64,000 bases of DNA from Excoecaria cochinchinensis (taxonomy: Eukaryota; Streptophyta; Magnoliopsida; Malpighiales; Euphorbiaceae), in the NCBI GenBank assembly GCA_947683425.1, contig CANTUQ010000101.1, positions 30,341,001 through 30,405,000 on the forward strand. Direction: 5' to 3'. A model generated the notes under the pieces. It saw nothing but the letters and a program-made list of their open reading frames with translations. It did no database searches and was not told the DNA's origin. A program made the translations under genes and the position numbers. The stretch's first letter is position 1. The number at the start of each line of letters is the position of its first letter. Shown one piece after another: positions 55,622 to 64,000 of the stretch.

Positions 55622-55758
55622 ATTCTTAGTATGCTCTGTGGTTGCAGCATTGACTGATCTTCCACATCAGAAAAGGATTTTATTGTCCAGTGAAATTCTG
55701 AGTATGCTCTGTGGTTGCGGTATTAACTGATCTTCCACATCAGAAAAGGTTTTATTGG
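55622..55758 (+). repeat. Tandem duplication in the Copia leader
   Basis: Two ~64-bp copies with 73-bp spacing, both containing AGTATGCTCTGTGGTTGC and ACTGATCTTCCACATCAG, lie between the PBS and the gag start. They may belong to the packaging or dimerisation region; that is inference. Confidence 0.88.
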
Positions 55759-55786
55759 ATTTATTGTCAGTTGAAAGGGACCTGCA

Positions 55787-58700
55787 ATGGAGGCAAAAAC
55801 TAGCAGAATGATCTACTTAAATGGCTCAAACTATCACATTTGGAGTAAAAAGATGAAAGATCTTCTAATCGTAACGAAGATGCATTTGCCGGTGTTTGCC
55901 GCAGCTAAACCCGAAGGTAAAACCGATGATGAGTGGAAGTTTGACCATGAGCAGGTGTGCAGTTTTATCCGACAATTTGTCGAAGACAATGTGTTCAATC
56001 ATATCTGTAATGAGACAGATGCCAGAACACTGTGGAGTAAGCTGGAGACATTGTACTCTTCAAAGACGGGAAATAATAAATTATTTTACTTGACCAAGTT
56101 GGTGCAAGTAAGATATAGAGAAGGGACTTCCTTGCCAGACCACTTAAATGAGATGGAAGGAATTCAAGATCAGCTAAATAGAATGGGAGTAAAGCTGGAT
56201 GATGAAGTATTTGCTTTATTGGTGTTAGCCTCTCTGCCGCAATCTTGGGAGACTTTGAAGATCTCCATTACCAACACTGCGCCCAATGGTGTAGTCAACA
56301 TGGAGATTGTAAAAAGTAGTATCCTAAATGAAGAAATGAGAAGGAGATCACAGGCCTCATCTTCTTCATCACAATCAGATGTTCTGGTTGCAGAATCAAG
56401 AGGAAGGAGACAGTTTAGGGAACAAAACCCTAGAGGCAAGAGCAGAGGGAAGTCAAATAAATATGCCAATGTTGAATGCCATCACTGTAAAAAGAAGGGC
56501 CACATTAAAAAGTTCTGTAGAAAGTTCAAAAAGGAACAGGAGAACCGAAGCAGAGCTGTGAAGAAAGACGACAGCAGTGATGATGAGCAGACTAATATCG
56601 TAGATGAATTCAATATCATTTATGATGAAGATATTGTCAATCTTGTATCTCAGGAATCCAGTTGGGTACTTGATAGTGGCGCTACCATTCATGCTACATT
56701 CCGTAGAGAATTCTTCTCATCATACACATCTGGAGATTTTGGTGTTGTTAGAATGGGAAATGAAGGCCTGTCAAAGATTGTTGGCAGAGGAGATGTTTGC
56801 TTGAAAACAGAGAATGGTACTAAACTAATTCTGAAGGATGTCAGGCATATTCCAGACATGCGCCTGAATTTGATCTCTGTACGCAAACTTGGAAATGAGG
56901 GATATTGCAGTTCCTTCATTTATGACAAATGGAAGCTTACAAAAGGCTCCTTAGTAGTGGCTAGAGGTGAAAATCATACAACTCTGTATGTAATGGAAGC
57001 AAAGCTCTCCACTGACACAGTAGCAGCCGCAGCCGTGGAGAAAGACAGTTCAATTGAACGGTGGCATCGGAGACTTGGCCACATGGGAGAAAAAGCAATG
57101 AAAAGCCTCGCCAAGAAGAAAGTATTGCCCGATATGGATGAAATAAACTTAGACAAATGTGCTGATTGTCTATTTGGAAAGCAAAATAGAGTTGCTTTTA
57201 AAAGTTCCCCTCCTTCCAGAATGAAGAATGTGTTAGATCTGATTCACTCAGATTTGTGTGGACCAATGCCAAAGTCAATTTGTGGTGCTCAATATTTTGT
57301 GACTTTCATTGATGATCATTCGAGGAAGACGTGGGTATATCTTCTGAAGACAAAAGATCAGGTGCTAGATGTCTTCAAAGAATTTCATGCCTCAGTTGAG
57401 AGACAGACTGGGAAGAAGTTAAAATGCATCCGGACAGACAATGGTGGAGAATACACTGGACCATTTGATGTTTATTGCAAAGAGCATGGTATTCGGCATC
57501 AGATGACACCTCCAAAGACACCGCAGTTGAATGGCTTAGCTGAGAGGATGAACAGAACTTTGATAGAGAGAGTCCGATGTCTACTCTCACATGCAAAGTT
57601 ACCTAAGAGATTTTGGGGTGAAGCTATTCTCACAGTTGCACACGTGTTGAATCGTTCACCTTGTACTCCTCTCAAGATGGATGTTCCAGAAAGAGTATGG
57701 TCAGGAAAAGATGTTTCCTATGATCATCTGCGGGTGTTTGGCTGTAAAGCATTTGTTCATATCCCCAAGGATGAGAGGTCCAAACTTGATGCCAAGACAA
57801 GACAGTGTATTTTTATTGGCTATGGTCAAGATCAATTTGGCTATAGATTTTATGATCCTATTGAAAAGAAACTTGTTAGGAGTCGTGATGCTGTATTTGT
57901 TGAAAATGAGACCATTGAAGACATTGACAAAATGAAGAAGGATGTTCCTGATTCCAATGGCGACTTATCAGATTTAAAATTAATTCCTCCAACACCGGTG
58001 CCAAGAGAAGTTGGAGATGAAGACCAAGTTTATCCACCTGATGATGATGATGCTCCTATAGAAGTTGGTTCTGAAGATGATGATGATGAAGATCAAGATG
58101 ATGTTCCAGCACCAACACCTATGGCTTCTCCACCTCCACAAAGGAGAAGTGAAAGAACAAGATGGCCATCTTCCAGATATTCTCGTGACCAGTATGTGAC
58201 TATTACTGAAGGGGGAGAACCTGAGAGTTATCAAGAAGCCATAGATGATGAATCCAAGCAGAAATGGATTGAGGCCATGCAAGATGAGATGAAATCCTTG
58301 CATGAGAACAAAACTTTTGAACTTGTGAAGTTACCCAAAGGCAGAAAGGCCTTGAAAAATAGATGGGTGTTCAGGATTAAGCATGAAGAACACAGTTCCA
58401 GTCCACGTTATAAAGCCAGACTGGTTGTCAAGGGATTCAGTCAAAGAAAAGGAGTTGACTTTGATGAAATTTTCTCACCAGTTGTGAAAATGACATCCAT
58501 TCGAACTGTGCTGGGGTTAGCAGCAAGTCTTGACTTGAAGGTTGAACAAATGGATGTCAAAACTGCCTTCCTGCATGGTGATTTGGAAGAAGAGATATAC
58601 ATGGAGCAGCCAGAAGGGTTCAAAGAAAGAGGAAAAGAGAATTATGTTTGCAAGTTGAAGAAAAGCCTCTACGGCTTAAAACAGGCACCGAGACAATGGT

Positions 58701-59782
58701 ATAAGAAGTTTGAGTCTGTTATGGGGGAGCAAGGCTACAAAAAGACTACTTCAGATCATTGTGTTTTCGTGCAAAAATTCTCTGATGATGATTTCATTAT
58801 CCTTTTGCTCTATGTGGATGATATGTTGATTGTTGGCCAGAATATTTCCAGAATTAACAACTTGAAAAAGCAGTTGAGTAAGTCTTTTGCCATGAAAGAC
58901 TTGGGGCCAGCAAAGCAGATTCTTGGCATGAGTATTATCAGAGACAGAGGCGCCAAGAAATTGTGGTTGTCACAAGAGAGGTACATTGAGAAAGTACTTC
59001 AGAGATTTAATATGGACAAGGCTAAAGCAGTTAGTTGTCCTCTTGCTACTCACTTTAAGCTGAGTTCTGAACAAAGCCCTTCTACAGACAAAGAGAAGGA
59101 AGAGATGGATAAAGTTCCATATGATTCAGCAGTTGGAAGTTTGATGTATGCTATGGTATGCACACGGCTAGATATCGCTCATTCAGTTGGAGTTGTGAGT
59201 AGATTCCTTTCAAATCCTGGAAAGGAACATTGGGCTGCAGTAAAATGGATTTTCAGGTATCTTCGAGGAACTTCCAAAATATGTCTATGTTTTGGAAATG
59301 ACAAACCTGTGTTAGCTGGATACACAGATGCAGATATGGCTGGCGATGTGGATTCCAGAAAATCCACTTCTGGTTACCTGATTACCTTTGCAGGGGGAGC
59401 TGTGTCATGGCAGTCAAAGTTACAGAAATGTGTTGCACTTTCTACTACTGAAGCGGAGTTTATAGCAGTAACGGAATCTTGTAAAGAGTTGCTATGGATG
59501 AAAAAGTTCTTGAAAGAACTTGGTTTGCAGCAAGATAAATATCAGCTATTCTGTGATAGTCAGAGTGCTATTCATCTTGGTAAAAATGCCTCTTTCCACT
59601 CAAGATCAAAACATATAGATGTGAGATATCATTGGATAAGAGATGTGATAGAGAAGAAGCTACTACAGCTTGAGAAGATCCATACGGAAGAAAATGGGTC
59701 AGACATGTTGACGAAAATTCTACCAAGACAGAATTTTGAGTATTGTCGGCTAACTGCAGGATTAGTAGAGCCCTTCATGTAG
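55787..59782 (+). CDS. Copia gag-pol polyprotein, intact
   Basis: One frame of 1331 residues from ATG 55787. Gag (UBN2-type) spans about 1-225. The zinc knuckle CHHCKKKGHIKKFC is at 231-244. The aspartic protease active site DSGA starts at residue 296. A GAG-pre-integrase HRRLGHMGEKAMKSL segment is near 424-440. The integrase triad is D489, D551, E586 (spacing 35). The reverse transcriptase has KARLVVKGFSQ, QMDVKTAFLHGDL and YVDD at 1009-1012. RNase H carries YTDAD (D1181), the STSGY and ALSTTEAEF motifs, and ends near ILPRQNFEYCR. Domain order protease-integrase-RT-RNase H is diagnostic of Copia, and the length is close to tobacco Tnt1. All catalytic residues are present with no stop or frameshift, so it could be active. 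Confidence 0.98.
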   Translation: MEAKTSRMIYLNGSNYHIWSKKMKDLLIVTKMHLPVFAAAKPEGKTDDEWKFDHEQVCSFIRQFVEDNVFNHICNETDARTLWSKLETLYSSKTGNNKLFYLTKLVQVRYREGTSLPDHLNEMEGIQDQLNRMGVKLDDEVFALLVLASLPQSWETLKISITNTAPNGVVNMEIVKSSILNEEMRRRSQASSSSSQSDVLVAESRGRRQFREQNPRGKSRGKSNKYANVECHHCKKKGHIKKFCRKFKKEQENRSRAVKKDDSSDDEQTNIVDEFNIIYDEDIVNLVSQESSWVLDSGATIHATFRREFFSSYTSGDFGVVRMGNEGLSKIVGRGDVCLKTENGTKLILKDVRHIPDMRLNLISVRKLGNEGYCSSFIYDKWKLTKGSLVVARGENHTTLYVMEAKLSTDTVAAAAVEKDSSIERWHRRLGHMGEKAMKSLAKKKVLPDMDEINLDKCADCLFGKQNRVAFKSSPPSRMKNVLDLIHSDLCGPMPKSICGAQYFVTFIDDHSRKTWVYLLKTKDQVLDVFKEFHASVERQTGKKLKCIRTDNGGEYTGPFDVYCKEHGIRHQMTPPKTPQLNGLAERMNRTLIERVRCLLSHAKLPKRFWGEAILTVAHVLNRSPCTPLKMDVPERVWSGKDVSYDHLRVFGCKAFVHIPKDERSKLDAKTRQCIFIGYGQDQFGYRFYDPIEKKLVRSRDAVFVENETIEDIDKMKKDVPDSNGDLSDLKLIPPTPVPREVGDEDQVYPPDDDDAPIEVGSEDDDDEDQDDVPAPTPMASPPPQRRSERTRWPSSRYSRDQYVTITEGGEPESYQEAIDDESKQKWIEAMQDEMKSLHENKTFELVKLPKGRKALKNRWVFRIKHEEHSSSPRYKARLVVKGFSQRKGVDFDEIFSPVVKMTSIRTVLGLAASLDLKVEQMDVKTAFLHGDLEEEIYMEQPEGFKERGKENYVCKLKKSLYGLKQAPRQWYKKFESVMGEQGYKKTTSDHCVFVQKFSDDDFIILLLYVDDMLIVGQNISRINNLKKQLSKSFAMKDLGPAKQILGMSIIRDRGAKKLWLSQERYIEKVLQRFNMDKAKAVSCPLATHFKLSSEQSPSTDKEKEEMDKVPYDSAVGSLMYAMVCTRLDIAHSVGVVSRFLSNPGKEHWAAVKWIFRYLRGTSKICLCFGNDKPVLAGYTDADMAGDVDSRKSTSGYLITFAGGAVSWQSKLQKCVALSTTEAEFIAVTESCKELLWMKKFLKELGLQQDKYQLFCDSQSAIHLGKNASFHSRSKHIDVRYHWIRDVIEKKLLQLEKIHTEENGSDMLTKILPRQNFEYCRLTAGLVEPFM

Positions 59783-59783
59783 T

Positions 59784-59798
59784 CGGGTGGGGGAGATT
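59784..59798 (+). other. Copia polypurine tract
   Basis: GGGTGGGGGAGATT-type tract directly before the 3' LTR and two bases after the polyprotein stop; primer for plus-strand DNA in this class. Confidence 0.88.
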
Positions 59799-60304
59799 TG
59801 TGGTGGTTGGACCCTCCAACATGAAGGGCCATCCCACATGCTAAAATGTGATCACCAACATGGCCTTGGTGGCCATCAAATTGGCCACATGAAAAACTAT
59901 GATTGTTGGCCACATGAGAGAGCTTTCTCATGCCTATAAATAGGCATGTAATGTGAGTCTTCAAGACACACCAACGAAGAGCAATTCTAAGGCAAAGAAT
60001 TAGCCTTTGAATAGAGTGAGTTGAGAGAGAAATTAATTTAGAAAAATATTGGGATATTTTTCTAAAAGGGGAGTGACAAAATAGTGAGTTTGGGAAACAC
60101 TTGTGTGCCACTATTTTGGGTTTATCTCAAATTATTGTATTGCCTCTCTCTCTTTTGTACCCATTAATTTTGTTAGTGGAAGAAATATTTTTCGGAGTTT
60201 GTTCCGTGGACGTAACCCAAATTAAAGGGTGAACCACGTAAATTGCTGGTGTCATTATTTTTACTCTGCTAATTTTATTTTTAATTTATCCGCTGTGCCC
60301 AACA
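59799..60304 (+). repeat. Copia 3' LTR
   Basis: Same 506 bp as the 5' LTR except C for T at about 60143 and G for A at about 60210. Confidence 0.98.
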
Positions 60305-60419
60305 GGCAATAAATTACATGTGCATTTTATAAATTTTTCTCCAAATCGAGTTCAGTCTAAAATGTCATATTTTGAATTAAATATAAATCAAAATTATAAT
60401 TTCAAATTGAAATTATAAT

Positions 60420-61325
60420 CAATATTTTTATCCTTAATTGAGATATAATTTTTATAATTTTTCCATGGATATAATGCAAATAAATTTAAATACAAAAATA
60501 TTATTTTTCATTATTATGGTTCATGAAAATATTAACATAAAATATATCCACACAACACAATATATATAACATGAAGTATCACAACATTTTCATGATTTTT
60601 TTTTACAGAAAACTGCGTTTTAAGTTTTTTCTTTTGAATATAAAAAATAAAGCAACAAATATGTAGTGTATGTAAAATTATTTGAGATATAAACAAAATT
60701 AAGAACATAAATTGAAAATGGAAAACTGAGCAATATTCTATGTTTGGTTAGATTGCCGAAAATTGCATAGAGGAATGTGATTACAACCTAATAAATTTTA
60801 GACTCCAACAACAATTATATTTTGGCACCAATTAAAAAATTTTATATGTACTCTTTTATTTATTTATTTTTTCTTAAATACTGCAGTTTAATTTAGTTTT
60901 ATTTTATTTTTATCAGAGGTTGATTATTTTGTTGCAAATGAAAACTAAAAGTAAACGTGTGCGAGCTCCCATTTTTATTCTCCCACCACCCACCGCTGGC
61001 AGTCCTCACTCACTCACAATGTTTCCGTCTAAAGCACGCAAAACTCCCTTCCACCACAAAATCCAAAACCGGCAAGATGGACAAACATGGCGTTTTGAAG
61101 CCACTTACCAATACATTCTCCATGATAAAGATGAAAGCAAGCCATACCCTTATCTCCTTTCCAATTTCAAACTGTATAACTTTTAATTTTCAAATTATTT
61201 ATGTAAATTTATATTTAGATATTAATTTTAAAATTTACTAAATTATATATTTATTCAAGCAGCTAGATAAATAAAATCAAGATTGGTTTGCAAATTCATG
61301 TACCTATAAAAAATTTAAAGGGAAA
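60420..61325 (+). repeat. Copy of repeat R with a RING-H2 remnant
   Basis: 60420-61165 matches 41190-42420 of the right arm with deletions; 61170-61325 then matches 9435-9590. The minus strand of 61075-61160 keeps CFHLYHGECIGKWLQN-like coding with a frameshift after it. The Gypsy element has inserted at the end of this copy (empty site at about 9575-9585). Confidence 0.8.
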
Positions 61326-61790
61326 TGATAACCCAGCAAATATCATTTGCTCTAAGGCCCATCTAGTCGGCCCATCCAACTGGCAAGGCCCAAAGCCCAT
61401 CAGCCAAAGGTATCAGACACGAGCTCCTAGGCAGAGCACATGCCCGATCGGCTGATGTGACCGCCAGTCCCATCAGCCGCCTGACACAAGGCAGCACCCA
61501 TGTCTACCACCTGCTCCTTGTCATGTCGCCGAATACCTACTCTGACAGCCAGTAATCACTCCCCAGGCACTCGAGTGTCCCTCAACTACCTCGTATAAAT
61601 AGCCCAGACAACGATGGCTCCAGGTATTGAATACACGACATTATCTCTCTAAAGCATATTCTCTCTAAGCTACTAACTTAAGCTTCGGAGTGCTCACGCC
61701 TGGTCCGACCGGGCTCCTCTTATTGCAGGTTTCTCTCATCCGATCGGATCGCCCTCTCTCCTACAGATAAAGACATTCTTGGATTTATCA
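61326..61790 (+). repeat. Gypsy 5' LTR
   Basis: 465 bp, starting TGATAACCCAGC and ending GGATTTATCA, so TGATAA/TTATCA are inverted ends. A TATAAATAGCCC box lies at about 61593-61604. The 3' partner is not in the window. Confidence 0.85.
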
Positions 61791-61792
61791 TT

Positions 61793-61810
61793 TGGTGCTT
61801 TCGTTGAGAG
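61793..61810 (+). other. Gypsy primer-binding site, probably tRNA-Thr
   Basis: TGGTGCTTTCGTTGAGAG begins two bases after the LTR. Its complement ends CGAAAGCACCA. CGAAAGC pairs exactly with the GCTTTCG acceptor of the tRNA-Thr(AGT)-like pseudogene at 16415-16492, so tRNA-Thr is the likely primer. Confidence 0.7.
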
Positions 61811-64000
61811 ATGGCAAACTCAAGATCCAATGAGAATACGGCCCCCATGGACCTCGACCACGATGACAACACCCGTGCCATATCAGGCACCTCGAGAAGG
61901 AGGGAAGCGCCCGCCAGGCCCCCCATAAGGGCCAACCTCCTTCCCGAATTCGATGATGCCGCAACAAGGCAGCCAGAGGACACCCCCATCACTGCGAGAG
62001 ACATGCGCGCTATTCTCAGTGATTTTACAAAAAGCATTGTCCAAACCCTCAAGAAGGGAAAGATGCCAATCGCTTCTGAAAGAGCCCAAGAGGATTACCT
62101 CATGGGCGAAGACTTCAGGAGAAATAGGAACAAGGGAGTCATTATTAATGAATCCCGAGTTCAAGGCGCCAGGAAAAACGTGACCAGAACCCCAGGCAAG
62201 AGCGACAAGGGGAAGCAGATAGTGTCTGCAAGTAGGGCCTCTCCCTACAGCAACAGGTCTGCTACTGTGTCTACGAGGGATGATATGTCCTACATGTGCA
62301 CTCCAAGTCGCGGCCAAACGAGAAGGCATAAGGGCGGGGAATCTACCGCCACGACCCTAAGCAAACAGAATCAGCCGAACAAGCAGGACCAGTGGTTTAT
62401 GCAGAAGCTGAAACAGTTTGGTGTCCTCGCGCCCAAAAGAGGCACATTCGAAGGAAATACTTGTGGGAACACTGCTTCTCCCTTCTGCAGAGAGATCACC
62501 GATGCTGAGCTCCCCCCCAGGTGGCGAGATGTGGTCATGGAAAGGTACACAGGCAAAACAGATCCTGCCACGCACTTGGCAGAGTACTTGACCAAGGTAC
62601 AGGTCTATACTTATGACGAAAGAATAGCCTGTAGGGTTTTTCCCACCACTTTGGGAGGGGATGCATTGACGTGGTTCCATGAGCTGCCCATGGGATCCGT
62701 TACGTCATTCAGACAGCTAAAGGAGCTGTTCACCATGAGGTTCATTGTACAAACGCGTGCGCCCAAGACGGTGAACGACCTGTGCAATCTTTACCAAAGA
62801 ACCGATGAAAGTCTTCGAGACTACATCGACAGGTTTCAGGCTACCATGTCTGAAGTGAGAAATGTCAGTGTGGAGATGGCGACTACCGCCTTACAAGGGG
62901 GCACTACTGACCGACCGCTTTTCGAGTCGCTTACAACAAGACCCCCATCCAGCTTCGCTGAGCTAATGGAGAGGGCTAGGCAACACATCCAGTTGGATGA
63001 TGCTCTCAGGTCCAAAAGTAGAGGAAGGACCAGCGTTCTGGACCGCTTACAATATCCGGACAATCGCTCTACTCAAAGAGCCTCCACTTCCGATCGGACA
63101 TCCAAAGGCCAAGATGGAGCTCAAAGTTCCAGGAATCCAGGCCAAGCCAGGGGATCGGGAAGAGACAGGAATCCGCGTTCAGACGACCGGGCCGAGAGAA
63201 CGTACACTCCTCTCAATGCTACCCCGACTGCGGTGTTGATGTGGATCAAAGAAAAGCATCGCAGAGTCAACTGGCCCAGAGACCTCTCCGGAAGAAGTCG
63301 GGATGCGAGGGACCCGAGCAAATATTGCGATTTTCACAGAGACGTCGGTCATTTAACCGACGAGTGCACTTCGCTAAAAAAAGAAATTGAAAGGCTGATA
63401 CGCCGTGGGGCCCTCAGGAGATTCACAGGCCCAGCTAGAGGGGATGAACCCTGTAGACAGCCGAAGCCTCGCAGGGACGATCCTGACTCAGACGACGATG
63501 GTGAGCGCAGGAATCCCAGAAACGCCGACCCTGCCAGACCCTATGCCGGGGTCATAAATGTGATAACTGGAGGGTCATCCTACGGAGAGGATCTCCCCAA
63601 GAAAGGAAAGGGGAAAGGCGTCTACCTCTCCCGACAGGCCGAACAGCCCGCCTCGGTCACCATTTCCAGCGAAGACGCACGAGACGTCCTGTTTCCACAT
63701 GAGGACGCTCTCGTTGTAAGAGCTCGGATAAACAATTTCAATGTAAAAAGAATCTTGGTGGACAACGGCAGTGCAGTCAACGTCCTAACCCTCCAGGCCT
63801 ACCGAGCCATGGGACTTCCGATCGGAGAGTTGAAGACGAATGCCACTCCTCTGATCGGCTTGGGCAATGCTACCATCCCCGTGGCGGGATCTGTAGAGCT
63901 TTTTGTCGAGCTCGGCCAAGAAGCAATTGCTCATGCTTGTAAGGTAATTTTCATGGTTGTGGACATGACATTTGCCTACAACGCCATTTTTGGCAGACCA
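61811..64000 (+). CDS. Gypsy gag-protease polyprotein, open to the right edge
   Basis: ATG at 61811 directly follows the PBS. I translated all 730 codons to the window edge and found no stop. The N-terminal ~200 residues are polar. A Retrotrans_gag domain starts near residue 240 (VVMERYTGKTDPATHLAEYL) and includes GGDALTWFHELPMGSVTSF. A knuckle variant CDFHRDVGHLTDEC at 506-519 has C-x2-H in place of C-x2-C, typical of Tat-type Gypsy gags. The protease motif ILVDNGSAVNVL has its catalytic D at 651. In the life cycle gag forms the particle and the protease matures it. The retained frame suggests a recent insertion. Confidence 0.93.
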   Translation, partial: MANSRSNENTAPMDLDHDDNTRAISGTSRRREAPARPPIRANLLPEFDDAATRQPEDTPITARDMRAILSDFTKSIVQTLKKGKMPIASERAQEDYLMGEDFRRNRNKGVIINESRVQGARKNVTRTPGKSDKGKQIVSASRASPYSNRSATVSTRDDMSYMCTPSRGQTRRHKGGESTATTLSKQNQPNKQDQWFMQKLKQFGVLAPKRGTFEGNTCGNTASPFCREITDAELPPRWRDVVMERYTGKTDPATHLAEYLTKVQVYTYDERIACRVFPTTLGGDALTWFHELPMGSVTSFRQLKELFTMRFIVQTRAPKTVNDLCNLYQRTDESLRDYIDRFQATMSEVRNVSVEMATTALQGGTTDRPLFESLTTRPPSSFAELMERARQHIQLDDALRSKSRGRTSVLDRLQYPDNRSTQRASTSDRTSKGQDGAQSSRNPGQARGSGRDRNPRSDDRAERTYTPLNATPTAVLMWIKEKHRRVNWPRDLSGRSRDARDPSKYCDFHRDVGHLTDECTSLKKEIERLIRRGALRRFTGPARGDEPCRQPKPRRDDPDSDDDGERRNPRNADPARPYAGVINVITGGSSYGEDLPKKGKGKGVYLSRQAEQPASVTISSEDARDVLFPHEDALVVRARINNFNVKRILVDNGSAVNVLTLQAYRAMGLPIGELKTNATPLIGLGNATIPVAGSVELFVELGQEAIAHACKVIFMVVDMTFAYNAIFGRP

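Larger units (their letters stand above)
55089..60304 (+). mobile_element. Complete Copia LTR retrotransposon (Tork/Tnt1-like), probably young
   Basis: Two 506-bp LTRs differ at only two positions that I can find, and the 5-bp target duplication GGCAA is perfect (55084-55088, 60305-60309). It has a PBS, a purine tract and one uninterrupted polyprotein, so it looks fully autonomous. It is inserted about 730 bp downstream of the intact SPH gene 2. Confidence 0.98.
61326..64000 (+). mobile_element. Gypsy LTR retrotransposon (Tat/Retand-like), 3' part off the window
   Basis: 5' LTR, PBS, gag and protease lie in the usual order; the reverse transcriptase should follow beyond base 64000. The insertion point in repeat R is visible (…AATTTAAAGGGAAA|TGATAACCC). 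The element is much richer in GC than its surroundings. Confidence 0.93.

Overview
This is nuclear DNA from a flowering plant, most likely a eudicot. It is very AT-rich and gene-poor. It carries plant-type retrotransposons (LINE, Copia, TRIM, Gypsy), hAT, CACTA and Harbinger-like DNA transposons, and a small family of S-protein homologs (SPH, the family of the poppy self-incompatibility determinant). I cannot fix the genus from sequence alone. No organellar, bacterial or viral block was seen.

Layout. 1-3984: a minus-strand L1-type LINE with a 5'-truncated ORF1 and an open ORF2 that leaves the left edge. It lies against the last two exons of a trichome-birefringence-like (TBL/ESK1) O-acetyltransferase gene (3985-5202). 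6412-7109: a decayed intron-containing fragment resembling the V-ATPase assembly factor VMA22/CCDC115. 7966-8424: intact SPH gene 1. 10489-10907: SPH pseudogene 2. 12808-12971: a long near-perfect hairpin. 15421-16492: an inverted duplication of a decayed multi-membrane-span gene, bordered by a tRNA-Thr-like pseudogene. 19009-22237: two non-autonomous hAT elements, each with a perfect 8-bp target duplication. 24502-24927: SPH pseudogene 3. Its downstream flank is colinear with that of SPH pseudogene 2 but has been split by a CACTA element (25090-27421) and three MITE-like elements (27966-31208). 31249-36290: a non-coding block with a large 10-11 bp minisatellite. 36891-42816: a 5.9-kb palindrome whose arms each carry an SPH pseudogene and an antisense-oriented RING-H2 fragment. 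47493-48129: a complete TRIM. 48634-48783: a rhomboid-like exon. 53898-54356: intact SPH gene 2. 55089-60304: a complete, young Copia element with one open 1331-residue polyprotein. 61326-64000: the 5' LTR, PBS and open gag-protease frame of a Gypsy element that leaves the right edge.

How it fits together. The only intact host genes I can support are the two SPH genes, which encode small secreted cysteine-containing proteins. Four further SPH copies are broken in different ways. SPH units and a second dispersed repeat (called R here, carrying a RING-H2 fragment) have been duplicated, inverted and interleaved. Transposons then inserted repeatedly, so related SPH units can be compared as filled and empty sites. 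The most notable object is the SPH-containing palindrome: if transcribed through, it would form a long hairpin RNA sharing more than 21-nt identity with an intact SPH gene. That is inference and needs small-RNA data.
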